From contig SCFE01000094.1 in the NCBI GenBank assembly GCA_004352715.1, forward strand, positions 774,796 through 838,795: a stretch of 64,000 nucleotides of DNA. The letters are read 5' to 3'. A program made the translations under genes and the position numbers. This document shows positions 13,985 to 24,479 of the stretch, in pieces; the first letter of the stretch is position 1; each line of letters starts with the position of its first letter. This stretch comes from Hofstenia miamia (taxonomy: Eukaryota; Xenacoelomorpha; Acoela). The notes below the pieces were generated by a model. That model had not been told where the DNA came from. It ran no database searches and saw only the letters and a program-made list of their open reading frames with translations.

Positions 13985-14502
13985 TTGCTGGATAAATTCA
14001 TTATTTTTCCTTGTTGTGAAATCACTCCTCTAAAAACTCAGCATACAAGTGCAATGTCTATTGAAACACCAACAAATGGATCTCTTGGCAATCTTATCAA
14101 TGAGTTATTCACTAGTCCACCTCAAACCTACAACCCTCTAATGCAAGAAGCAGTCCACCTGCCAACACCTATTAAAGAAAAGAACGCCACCAGCAAAAGA
14201 TAAGATGCCAATCAGTTAATAATAAAAGTTCTATAACACATGATAACACTGATAACATTTTGCAGTGTTTAAACAATGTCAATTCACAGTGTACCTTTGC
14301 AAGCACATGTTTGGCTAGCAATTTACCAAAGAAAGTTTGGCTTACAATCACAGATGTGGTACAGCTAAAAACAAAATTCCGATGTGTATTAAAAGTTAAA
14401 CCTGAGAATGGATTCTACCATTTTCTACCCAAATGCTATGGAGATGTAATTTGTGAGAATTACAAACACTTGATAGGCAAAAAAACTTTTTTGAGAAGAT
14501 GA
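13985..14502 (+). pseudogene. FLPK-family small protein, copy 1 (OB-fold-like, unidentified)
   Basis: Two open frames in different phases, 13,985-14,203 and 14,260-14,502, probably belong to one locus. The second holds the family signature: a hydrophobic strand WLTITDVVQLKT, a basic KFRCVLKVK strand, then GFYHFLPKCYG. The same order recurs at 16,435-16,758 and, on the minus strand, at 33,548-33,757. I recall small OB-fold-like proteins of this layout from invertebrate genomes, often near DNA polymerase elements. A nucleic-acid-binding role is inference, not something the sequence proves. The phase change between the two parts could be a short intron or a frameshift. Confidence 0.5.
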
Positions 14503-14997
14503 TTTAGTATTTAAGCAAGGCGAAAGAAAGTGTATTGTATTACAGTTTTGTAAATAATTAACTTTTTGAAAAAGAATAAACACCATTTTGTAATTGTTTT
14601 TTCCATTATTTCTACATGTAACATCAAATATGCAATTTTTTTAAAAAATATACATGAAGGCAGTGTTTGGTATAAAAATATAGTCATAGATGTATATAAA
14701 TCACTGGACAAGAAATTGAAATTTTGCTAGTTGGATAAGTTACATGGAGAAGGAGAATTCCACATTTAAAAACATAAAAACAGGTTACCATAGTAAAAAA
14801 GAAACCAACTTTCACAAATAAACTCTCCAAAAAAGACTGATTATTTCATTAAAAACATTATTCTAGTTAAAATGTTACAATTTTCACCACTTCCACCTGA
14901 TATCAAGCATTGTTGAAATTATATGCATATTTCTAATATTGAAGTAAATTAAATTACACTTGCCTGGTAATTGTTAAGATCTTTACCAAATGCTTAG

Positions 14998-16283
14998 TGT
15001 AGAATCATTGGCTGGTAGGGAAACTTAACTAGAAACTTAATTGACTCTGCAGAAGGTTTGAATAGTGTTTACAGAACAGCCACGATTCCAGAAAAAAGAA
15101 TAACATAGAATTTATAATTGATTGATGTCACATTGGTAATTCATCCAAGTAACAAAACTACTTTAGGTAAGATCCAAGATGACCAATTCCTAATTTTCGA
15201 TCGCGTATCCACCCTAGGAACAGCGGCTTCCTCTTTGATTTCCCACAGGATGTGCTATGTGAGCCATTTTGCCAATTTCTTTTTTCAGTTACATGCATAT
15301 ATTAATATAAATATTTTTTCCGCAAAATTTGCGAATTCGTCTGTTAGGCCTAATTTCAATTTTAAATTCTTTGTAAGATCGTGTTTCTGAGACAAAATGT
15401 CAACAGGCAATTCATCAACGATTAATCCAATATATACAGTAGAAGTTGTAATTATTAGGCATTTTAGTAGTTTAGTAATGGCTAAGTTTTAAGTGTGGAG
15501 TAAGACACGGGTNAAACTACTTTAGGTAAGATCCAAGATGACCAATTCCTAAGGCTTCCAGCTGAAGCAGAACATCCAAAAGTAAAGTGCTTAACCTATT
15601 GACTGGTGCTACCCTATTTGTCTCACTTGCTTAATTCCTATCTCACTTCAGAAAATACAAACTCTCATTTTCATTGTTATCTCTCAGCTCACTATTAAAT
15701 AATCTGTAATTGCCAGATATTTGTGCTAGCCCACTGCATGTTATCATCACAGTGTTAGGTTTTATCAGTGCATGTACATGTTGAACTACAATAGAGAGAT
15801 TTATTACTTCCTTATACATAACCGTATACATAACTTAATGAGTCCACAATTCAGACTGGGTAATCAAAAGACCCCAGAAGCAACTTGTCACCCTGTACTA
15901 GTGAAAGCACTCCTGTATTGTTGCCGATCTTAAGCAATAAGTTTCATAAAGATAATAAATAAATAAAAAATACAATGGGTAAAATGGCAGTTGAGAGTAG
16001 ATAAAATCTATTAAGCTATTGCTACATTTTCCTCAGGTTTTATACAAATGTTTAACTATTACCTGCCTTTGTTTACAATAATCAGATGTCAACGTAGTTT
16101 AACATGATCCAATTCTTTTCCCTCGCAAAATTAAATTTGAGCAACAATAAGCACCATCAAGGGGACATCAAACTAGCAATAGTAACCTAAGATCGAAAAT
16201 AGCTACTAATGTCATAGTAACGTAATAATACAAGGTAAAGTTGTAAAAGAATAAACTCAACAAAATCCCTGAGTGACTCTACA
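14998..16283 (-). repeat. Solo LTR of the 17.7-kb Gypsy family, reversed, with 4-bp target duplication
   Basis: The segment begins TGTAGAATC and ends GAGTGACTCTACA, which is the reverse complement of the LTR start at 17,736. Interior blocks match the reversed 5' LTR, for example GAAGC-rich GGCTTCCAGCTGAAGC near 15,550 and ATTGACTCTGCAGAAGG near 15,038. TTAG flanks both ends (14,994-14,997 and 16,284-16,287), giving a 4-bp target-site duplication typical of Ty3/Gypsy integration. The element is longer than the 901-bp 5' LTR because about 320 bp, including an N at 15,513, is inserted between two copies of a 38-bp block (15,155-15,193 and 15,515-15,553). Confidence 0.85.
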
Positions 16284-16407
16284 TTAGGTAAACTCTAGTT
16301 GATGATTGAATCAAATGAATTAAGTTATTTTTGATTGGTTTATATGCTAAAAGTTTGTAATAAATAATTTGTGCTTTGAGCACTTTTTTCAATTTTAAAT
16401 TCAGCAA

Positions 16408-16758
16408 TGACTCCAAAAGCTGCTAGCAAAACACATGCCAAAAAGCAAACAAGACATTATTTTGCAACCCCAAAAATTTGTTTTAAAGCTAATATTAATA
16501 AAGACAGTGTTTTCTGTAAACATTGTGGGTAAAGTAGTTCAACCAGAGATGGTCAACAGCCTCAATGAAGTTTCCAAAGAATGTCAGATGAAATATATCT
16601 CTGTTAGAGAATTAAAAATCTGTGAGTGGCAAAAAATACACAACGCATATAGCTGTCAGACAAAGTATGGCCCTGCAGTAAAAATTATACTGGAAAATGG
16701 CAACTGCTTCTTCTTACCCAAATGTTTATGTAAAGAAAGCTACAGGAGAAAAATATAA
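16408..16758 (+). pseudogene. FLPK-family small protein, copy 2
   Basis: The C-terminal part (16,435-16,758) carries the family layout: YISVRELKICEWQKI, then SCQTKYGPAVKIILENG, then NCFFLPKCLC. An alternative frame from an ATG near 16,408 reads a basic start with paired cysteines (CKHCG) before hitting stops, so the N-terminal half seems frame-shifted. The TKYGP segment before a beta-strand and FLPK is the part most conserved with the copies at 14.3 kb and 33.6 kb. Function is unknown; an OB-like nucleic-acid-binding fold is inference. It lies about 430 bp upstream of the ORF-X copy on the same strand. Confidence 0.5.
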
Positions 16759-17188
16759 GATGTTTATCAAACTTAAAATTCAATGAGGCAAAGATCAACC
16801 ACCAATATATCCAGGTGGCAATGCACAAACTGTATTTAGATTTAGAGTGTAAGAAATATTTTAGAATAAATATATATGTGCCATTGATTTTTATTTTAAT
16901 TGTTAAAAAATAGTACTTACTAGTGAAACAAAACAACTCAATTTAAGAAACATGTGGTAAAATTTTTAAAAGAAAAATACAAAACAACTTACCTATAAAT
17001 TTAGTTTAATTTAAATATAGAACAAAGGAAATTACAAATGGTGTTTCATATGGGTCAAAATGACAATTGAAATAAATAAAAATATTTATCAATTAAAATT
17101 GAATTTCTATTAAATTTAAAAACTTGATAATAATTAAAAAAGCAAAACAAATAAATATTTGTAATAACTTGACATTGTTAGACCAAAT

Positions 17189-17735
17189 GTGAATGAGCAA
17201 ATTAAGCTCATATTCATAAACCAAATAGTCCTTTTTTATAACAAAGAAATTTTATTTACAGATGTAGAAAGTGTTTATCAAACATTTAATTATAAAACAA
17301 ATTATATTCATTCACTTGTAAGTTTTCTAACTGTGCAGTTTACCCATTTTTCATTGTCCAAAGCCAATGAAAAGTCGGTACATATTATTTGAAATTTGTG
17401 GGAGCACATTCAATAGCATCAATTACATTAAAGAACTGTTGATTTTAATGGGTGAAAAACTCTATATTATTACAGTGCATCAATCAAAAGAGAATTTTGA
17501 CTATTTACCAGGACATATACTGAAAGCTTTCAATTGGTATCAATGTAACTTCCATCATATCATGTTTACAGAGGGCAATCTCACAAGTGAACAAATGCTT
17601 CAATTTATCAATTCACTAAACTTATCAACATGAGAGAATACAATGTTTTGGGGATGTGATGCTTTGAACTGCAAACTTCTTAGCCAAATAACCTCACAAC
17701 CAGTTGAAAATTTACTTGATCATGGCTATTGATAC
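17189..17735 (+). pseudogene. ORF-X copy 1, cut off by the 5' LTR
   Basis: Two overlapping frames (17,189-17,392 and 17,367-17,633, continuing past a TGA to 17,735) match the unidentified reading frame at 32.8-33.25 kb. Shared blocks are NSINYIKELLIL / NCIYYIKEILIL, FTEGNLTSEQM / FTEGNLTNEQM, then FINSLNLST, and after the stop LLSQITSQPVENLLD / FLSQLISQPVENLLD. The reading stops exactly where the retroelement LTR begins, so the copy is truncated by that junction. No known domain was recognised. The shared element of a frame change and a stop says this copy is inactive. Confidence 0.6.
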
Positions 17736-18636
17736 TGTAGAGTCACTCGGGGAAATTCGTACTTATTATTTAGTTGATTTTTATTTTTCTTTTTGTATCA
17801 ACGTCATTATGACAGAATTATTTTTCGTCCTCAGGATTACGAAGGAACTCATGTCCCCTCGAAGGTGCTATACGTTGCTCAAAAATTATAATTATTACGG
17901 GGAAAGATAATAACAACAACGATTATTTATTATTATAAAATACGGCAGGTAGTTATTTTTTATTAATCATGAATAAAATGAGTAATCATGTAGAAGATGG
18001 TCAATAGTTTTTATCTATCCTCAACTACTGTTGCTTTTGTAGTGTTGTAGTATGAAAATAATTGCTGCTGCTCGGCGATAATTTGGTGGTGCTTTCTTAA
18101 GGAAGAGGACGACAAGTAGCTGCTGGTGATCATTAGTTCTTCCCCCCACAAATTGTGGACTCATTATGTTACTAATATTAGGGTTATGGTTAAGGAAATA
18201 ATTCTTCTCTCATTCGATACTCAACTACATGCACCTATAATTGATTACACTGTGATGATACCATGCTGTTGGCTAACACGAATGTCTGGTAATTACAGAC
18301 TATTATTTAGTGAGCTGAGAACTAACAATGAAAATGAGATTTACTTTTGCAATGAGGTAGAAATTAATAAGTGAGACAAATAGAGTAGCACCATGCACTA
18401 ATCGAGCACTGAACTGTTTCTGTTTTCTAAAGACTCCGCTTCGGCTGGAAGCCACGTTAGTTGATCATCTTGGAAAGACCTAAAGTATCGTATCAAATAC
18501 TTGGATGAACTACAATTGTTTATATTAGTTTATTTTCTCTTTACTTGTTTTCCCAGAATTGGGGCTGTTGTTTCCTATGTTAAGCCTTCTGCAGAGTCAA
18601 TTAGTTACTAGCAAAATTACAGCCCACGATTCTACA
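17736..18636 (+). repeat. 5' LTR
   Basis: The 901-bp repeat is bounded by TGTAGAGTCACTC and GATTCTACA, giving TGTAGA/TCTACA terminal inverted repeats. Its start and end match the 3' LTR at 28,017-28,357 and the reversed solo LTR at 14,998-16,283. Promoter and polyadenylation elements cannot be placed with confidence. Confidence 0.9.
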
Positions 18637-18654
18637 TGGCGACCGTGACAGGAC
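18637..18654 (+). promoter_or_regulatory. Primer-binding site
   Basis: TGGCGACCGTGACAGGAC starts immediately after the LTR. The TGG start is complementary to a tRNA CCA tail, as expected for minus-strand priming. Its reverse complement contains CCTGTCACG, which resembles the anticodon arm of tRNA-Asp, but I do not assign the priming tRNA. Confidence 0.75.
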
Positions 18655-19033
18655 GCTGACGTGATAACAACATATCCTTGGTTGTCTCTTTTGGTGGTCT
18701 GGAGTTGGTTCTGATTTAGTTTGGTGCCTGATGGCAATTGGATTTCCGTGCAAATCTACCAAGTGATGTATCCGGATCCTTCTTCTCTCCGTTGGGAGGG
18801 CTATCACGATGTTTAAGTGTTCGGCTTAGTGGATGTTTGTGTTTTACCTGTTACCAATCTGTTTTTGTCTCAGTGCTTTATGTATTGGATTTATTACCAA
18901 GTACCATCGTAATCCCACAATTGGGTTTGGATTCTATGTTTGTTATGAGCTGTGTGTTTCTTCTGTGGTTGGGAAGTGCTCCCAAGTTTCTGTTATTATA
19001 GTTGTTATTTCTTGTTACTTTTCTTGTCGATCA
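18655..19033 (+). other. Retroelement 5' leader
   Basis: This is untranslated leader between primer-binding site and first plausible gag ATG, and would be expected to carry packaging signals. Open frames cross it but lack a start codon in a convincing place and show no domain. Confidence 0.5.
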
Positions 19034-19874
19034 ATGGATTCAAATCGTACAGTTACTTATTCTCCTACTTTTGGGACTCCTCCGAGTGTCCCCTGTGTAA
19101 GCGTTGGCAACCAGGACGTTGCCCCTTGCACCGTTGGATCGTTGTTAAATAACTTCTGCCCTCTGACTTCTCCTGCCCAAACGTCGTCTTAACGTCAAGA
19201 TCATTTGGCATCAACTAGTCCCTATGCATACGGAGGTACCATTAGCCCCGATGTTCAGCGACGGCTTCGCAGAGTTTTGAATACACAAAATGCTCCTCCT
19301 ATTCCGTTTCGTCCTGATCATCGTATTGACAATGTGATGAATTCTTTGCCCCGTTGTGATACTCAACAGATGGAAATCGAGCATTTGAAGGATGCTTTGT
19401 CGCAGCAAGTTGCTATGAGAATGGACAGTGAGTGCCAGGTCGAGTCTCTTCAAGCTGAACTGAATACTCAACATGTTGCATACCAAAAGATGGAAATGAG
19501 AATGCTAGAATGAACTGTTAACTTGACGAGTTAAAAACTCAAATGGCCAAAACTCAAATGGCCAAATCAGAAGAAGCTATCCGTATGAAGTTTCCAGTTG
19601 ACGAATTCTTCATGCATGCGACATTGAGGGAATCTTTAGGGGACTTTAACTGAGACCATAACTGAGAAGATTCGCGCAGGAGCTACAACTCCTGTTCTTT
19701 TCATTGGTCCTACACCTTCTCAACATGACGAAAGAAGAACCACGTTCCTTCCTCCGTCCGTCAGTGTCATCGTGCGTAAATCCGTTTGTGTCTTCTACTC
19801 CCATGTTCACGCAAGCCTCTATTGCCACCGTCATGACTCTTAATCAAGATTGAGATTGCATTCCAACAAGTCCC
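19034..19874 (+). pseudogene. Broken N-terminal region of gag
   Basis: From ATG 19,034 an open frame runs to TAA 19,190-19,192, resumes in the same phase, and stops again at TGA 19,511-19,513. The second piece contains a Gln/Glu/Met-rich stretch (about 19,365-19,510) that looks like a coiled coil. Just after it lies a perfect 15-bp tandem repeat (19,536-19,550 and 19,551-19,565), followed by a change of phase before the intact capsid frame opens at 19,875. The reading is that gag originally began near 19,034 and had a coiled-coil N-terminal domain, now interrupted. An alternative is that gag always began near 19,875 and this is leader. Confidence 0.5.
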
Positions 19875-20798
19875 GTGCAGCCACCACCTTGTGTTTCTTC
19901 CAAGGAACATACGTCTGATGCCTTGAGTCCAGGCAATGCTAGTATTTCAGATTGGAGACCCCGATTTTGCCGTTCGATTCTTCCCATCAAGACCCCTGGA
20001 CAAATACCAATCCACAGTAAACACTCAGTTTTACCCAAGTTCATGGGACAGATTGATGCAGTCTCACAATCTTTCAAAGAATGGTTTTTCTTATTCGAAC
20101 TCCACATGAAACAATACAAAACCTCTCAAGAGGATGCCGTGTCACAATTCCCACTGTACTTGAGTGGGCTTGCCTATAATCAATATATGATGCTGGATCG
20201 AAACATCAAGACTGATTATCAATTATTAGTAGGATTCTTTGAGGATCATTACAAAGCTCCTCATATAAAACATCAGTACAAAACGCTGCTTTGCGATATG
20301 AGTTTTAAGCGAGGAGACGATATTCGAAATTACATCACGCAAGTCGAAAGACTTTTCCGACTGAGTAGTCTGTCTCCTGAGTATTCCAGGCATGATCTTT
20401 TCTCATATATCTGCCGAGGATTTCCTCCGTCGATCCGTAGTTGCCTGGAAATGAAATGTGATCCAGAAGAAAATTTACATGAGATTATAAGAAAAGCTAT
20501 TAGCATAGTCTACATGATCTACAACTCCAATCGAATTGATAAGGATCTCTACAAGCTCTCTGGTACCACTGGAAAAGTGGATCAGACTAAAAAGACCATT
20601 CTAAAGAAGGAGTTTGACATGTCTTCAGTCAGGTGTTTCCGTTGTGGCGAAAAAGGTCATTTCAAATCAAATTGTAAAGCAAAGATTCAAATAGTTGCTG
20701 AAGGTGAGGGTTTCTTAGTTGATGAGCAGCCATCGGTTGCCTCTTCCTCCGATACCTTATTGGTAGACTTGACAGAAACCGAGAGCCATTTAAATTGA
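19875..20798 (+). CDS. gag: Gag polyprotein, capsid and nucleocapsid
   Basis: This 307-residue frame holds a retrotransposon capsid-type region from about residue 50 to 200 (FKEWFFLFELHMKQY, then YLSGLAYNQY, then YICRGFPPSIRSCLEM). It is followed by one CCHC zinc knuckle, C-X2-C-X4-H-X4-C, at 20,634-20,675 (CFRCGEKGHFKSNC). Gag forms the cytoplasmic particle, and the knuckle binds the element RNA. The first ATG of the intact frame is at 19,875, but the true start may lie upstream in the broken region from 19,034. The stop TGA (20,796-20,798) follows a -1 frameshift heptamer directly, so pol is expected as a Gag-Pol fusion. The decayed relic at 4.9-5.5 kb has the same capsid and knuckle. Confidence 0.85.
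   Translation: MQPPPCVSSKEHTSDALSPGNASISDWRPRFCRSILPIKTPGQIPIHSKHSVLPKFMGQIDAVSQSFKEWFFLFELHMKQYKTSQEDAVSQFPLYLSGLAYNQYMMLDRNIKTDYQLLVGFFEDHYKAPHIKHQYKTLLCDMSFKRGDDIRNYITQVERLFRLSSLSPEYSRHDLFSYICRGFPPSIRSCLEMKCDPEENLHEIIRKAISIVYMIYNSNRIDKDLYKLSGTTGKVDQTKKTILKKEFDMSSVRCFRCGEKGHFKSNCKAKIQIVAEGEGFLVDEQPSVASSSDTLLVDLTETESHLN
20789..20795 (+). promoter_or_regulatory. -1 ribosomal frameshift heptamer between gag and pol
   Basis: The seven bases T TTA AAT fit the X XXY YYZ rule in the gag frame (codons TTA 20,790-20,792 and AAT 20,793-20,795), and the gag stop TGA follows at once. Slipping back one base places the ribosome in the pol frame, which is open across the site. A downstream RNA structure would be expected, but I could not establish one by eye. 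Confidence 0.8.
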
Positions 20799-23700
20799 CG
20801 GGAGCGCCGACTCCCTCAAAACGCGCACAGGACGTATTAGTGATCACTAATATGATAAGGAAGAACCTAATTCCTGTGGAAATGAACGGAAGAATTATTA
20901 ATGCTACTATTGATACCAGAGCTGCAGCATCAATCATCAGTGACGAATGCTGCAAGGATATCTGTTTTACCCGTGATTCCATCAATTCTTCAGCCGACAT
21001 CAAACTGATCGATGCCTCAGGAAATGCAATCTCCTTGAAGGGGAAATTAAAGAATGCTGCATTTAAGATTCGTACCGAACAGTTCGAAGTAGATCTAATT
21101 GTCATTGATACTGCTAATCACCAACTTCCGTATGACTTGATTTTGGGTAATGATTTTTTGGAAAAAAATTCATGTGTAATTGATTATAAGAATAACACCA
21201 TATCTATAAAAGACCAAGAAGCTACGCAGCTTGCTACGATTCCGGAGCGTGAAGTTGTGTTTAATTTAAAGGAGCCTGTTTATTTGGAAGCTAAACATTG
21301 GACTAGAGTAGCCGTGTTCTCGAATTTGGAAACGAATGGTGATGTGATGATCGCGGGCCAGAGGGGCAAATATATCAAAGGTATCTCTTTTTCACCCGAC
21401 TTGTGCAAGGTGACCTCAGGAAAAACGTACGTTACTATTTTGAATGGATCAACACGTCCAGTGAGATTCAATGAATCTGATCTCCAAATAATCAGTGTGC
21501 CAGTTCGGGTTGAAAGTGTCGAGACTTCATGTTTATCGATCTGTACTGCCATTCATGATCTCGAAGATTCGCCGACCATTAAAATCCCCACTGTGAACAA
21601 TGAGACCCATTCGCATCTAAATGACAGTGAGAAGAAGTCCCTTATCTCGATATTGCGTAGCAAAAGTGAAGTCTTTAATTATGGTACAATCAGCGTGGGG
21701 CAGGCAATTGGAGAAGAGCATGCGATCGAATTAAAGCAGGAGAAGCCCATCCGTCTACCTGTCCGCCAAGTTCCGGAAAACCTAAAGGCAGAATATGAAA
21801 AAATTCTTAAAGATTTAATAGAAAGCGGAATTATTCAGGGAAGTAATAGTCCCTATGCAGCCCCCACTGTGTTCATTAGACAAGGGGAAAAGTTTCGGCT
21901 CTGTATTGATTTCCGGAAACTGAATGACATCACTATTAAAGATGCTTACCCACTACCTCGAATTGAAGATCTCCTATATGATGCCAGCAAGTATAAGTTC
22001 TTCTCTTGCCTCGATCTATGTAAGGCCTATTGGCAGGTACCGATGCGCCAATCCGATATTCCGAAAACCGCATTTATTACACCCTACAGTCTCTACGAAT
22101 GGAAATATATGGCATTCGGGTTATGTAATGCGCCTGCCACTTTTCAGCGCTATGTTACCAAGGTATTAACTAATGATTCTAACATTCTTGAACCAGGGAT
22201 TTCCGCATACATCGATGACATCCTGGTTGCCAGCAATACTTTCGATGAACATTTAGAGAAATTACATAGAACCTTGGAGTTGTTGCAGAAGGCTGGTCTC
22301 AAGGTGAACGGGAATAAATGCTCTCTAGCTCAGATTAAAGTTACATTTCTTGGTAGAGTGATCGAACATGGACGAATATCGATTAAAACCAATGCAAAAC
22401 AGTTTCTAGAACGAATTGAGACACCTCGGAGCAGAAAAGATGTACAGAGGCTAATGGGATTTCTGAATTATTACGGAATGTTCCTCCCTGATCTAGCCGA
22501 GAAGACGAAGTCGATAACTCAACTACTTAAAAAATCCAACGAGTTTAAATGGACGTGGACTGAGCAAGAAGCATTGGAAGGGATTAAGTCTGAATTACAA
22601 AAAATACCGTCATTGAACACCCCAGATTATACAAAAGAATTCATTGTCGATTGCGACGCTAGTGCTGTCGCCATTAGTGGTGTATTGAGCCAAGAAATAA
22701 AGGGCATTGAATGTCCAGTGCAGTATTTCAGCAGAAAGTTACGAGCTGCTGAGAAAAACTACGGCGCCACCAAATGCGAAATGTTAGCGTTAGTAGAGTC
22801 GTTAAAGAAGTTTCGGTATTTCATTCTAGGGAGGAAATTCATAGTGCGCACCAACAACAGCGCGCTGGCTTGGCTTAAGAAGTTTTCAGGAGATTGATCC
22901 AATATAGTAGCCAGGTGGATAGAATACCTCAACGACTTTTCATTTTCTATCAAGCATCGCCCTGGACGTTTACATTTGAATGCCGATTATTGGACTGCGC
23001 TGCCAAGCTATGAACGAGATTTAAAGAAGCCAGCTGGGGAAAACGTTCCATTTGCATTCATACCCCACACAGAGTATGAATTAATCCCCAAAATAAATGC
23101 TGATCAAAATGGAAAAGAAATTCTGCCGATCCTAATCAGAGAAGAAATATCCGAGGATGAGATTATCAAACACCAACAAAACGATCTCATTTTATCTGAC
23201 ATTATGAAGAGACTGAAGGACCCCTTTTTTCCTCTCTCACCAACGGCGGTAAGATACTACAATTGATACAATTGGACAACTACGATGAAAGGTCTACTAT
23301 ATGTAAAAAGTCGAAACAACTGTCTTGCTATACCCGAATACTTCAAACGAGATCTCGTGAGGAGAGTACACGAGAAAGGTCACTTAGGTATCATTCAAAC
23401 TGAAAAGACATTCAATTCTCGATATGTCCCTATTGGTATCAGAGCAACAGTGCAAGACGTGATTGATAAATGTAAGAAATGTCTGCTAAATAATTCTGCT
23501 CACTTCCCAGAACAACGAGCCGAACTAGAATGTTGCGCTGCAACAAGCCCAAATGAGATTGTCCACATCGATCTGGAGCAGCTGTCTCGTGATAGTGAGG
23601 GGTTTCAATATCTCTTAGTACTCGTCGATCATTTCACTAAAAATGCCCGAATCATTCCCATGGATAGCACACTGGCCGAAAAAGTAGCCGACAAGATATT

Positions 23701-23926
23701 AAAAGAGTGGATATTAAAGTATGGTCCTATGTCTCGTTTAGTGTCAGATCGTGGTCCACAATTTGAAAGTAATCTAATGAAAACTCTTATGACTGAATTG
23801 GAAATACTACATGATTTTACCACTGCGTACCACCCTCAAGCAAAAGGATTAGTGGAACGACTAAATAGAACTCTGATAAAATTGATTAGAGTTGCGGTAT
23901 CATTTAACTATAGTTCAAATTGGTAA
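20795..23926 (+). CDS. pol: Pol: protease, reverse transcriptase, RNase H, integrase (two in-frame TGA)
   Basis: Pol lies in the -1 frame relative to gag and has no ATG of its own at the start. The retropepsin region has DTR where DTG/DSG is usual (near 20,911), then ILGNDFL. Reverse transcriptase carries RLCIDFRKLN, LCKAYWQVPM, FGLCNAPATFQ and YIDD (22,208-22,219). RNase H has FIVDCDAS and CEMLALVES, but TNNSAL where TDHxAL is usual. Integrase has an HHCC finger (HEKGH and CKKC, about 23,367-23,482) and a DD35E triad (codons 23,570, 23,747 and 23,855). TGA codons interrupt the frame at 22,895-22,897 and 23,264-23,266. After 23,926 the frame is lost where integrase sequence present in the 8.5-8.8 kb relic is missing. 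The copy cannot make full integrase. Confidence 0.88.
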
Positions 23927-23929
23927 CGA

Positions 23930-24479
23930 GTCCTGCATCAGGCAGAAGCGAACATTTAATAAAAAAATATATGGCGAAGCTCACCATCATGGTGACAAAG
24001 TATTCGCATATCTGCCACGTGTCACAACTGATCACAATCAAGTCAGGAAATTAGCCAACAATTGGCAGGGACCATTCACAATCGAGAAAGTGCTCGACCA
24101 CAACTCCTATACACTTAGTAACAGGAGAACTGTACACTTCCAGAGATTAAAACGAGCAATTAAGGACATTGAAAATGTCATCATTGATGACAATAACGAA
24201 TACACTTTAATCGATAATGGTGTTGATGAATACGCCACCTTTGATAATTTAACGGAATTTGTTGAGGAAAGCTTAGATGATACTGATTTTGAATCCGAAA
24301 TAGTCGATAACTGTAGTTCACGAGTTTTGCCTTCAAGGCGCACTAGAGTTAATCAAACTTACGATCCCAATATTTGGGACCTTAACATTATGTTTAGGAA
24401 TGAAACCGATAGGGAAGAAACACGAGTCGCCAGCTCCTCCGTCCCATCGTCGCAGAGTGAGACGAAAGATGGAGGGTAG
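23930..24479 (+). CDS. Integrase C-terminal region, displaced in frame by a deletion
   Basis: The frame from about 23,930 to TAG 24,477-24,479 continues the integrase. HHGDKVFAYLPR, KLANNWQGPFTIEKVL and TVHFQRLKR form the SH3-like GPF/Y-type tail that binds target DNA, followed by an acidic tail. An in-phase ATG at 23,892 exists but lies within the preceding pol frame, so it is not a natural start. The relic at 8.8-9.15 kb has the same tail, preceded by about 70 extra codons absent here. That shows a deletion at the 23,926 junction. The acidic tail overlaps the start of the third coding region by about 80 bases. Confidence 0.7.

Noticed and set aside
18601-19001. Several hydrophobic open frames in the retroelement leader
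   Set aside because: They overlap the LTR, the primer-binding site and each other in different frames, and show no domain or conserved start.
20662-21105. Minus-strand open frame over the gag-pol junction (147 codons)
   Set aside because: It is the shadow of the gag and pol coding sequence on the other strand and has no domain.
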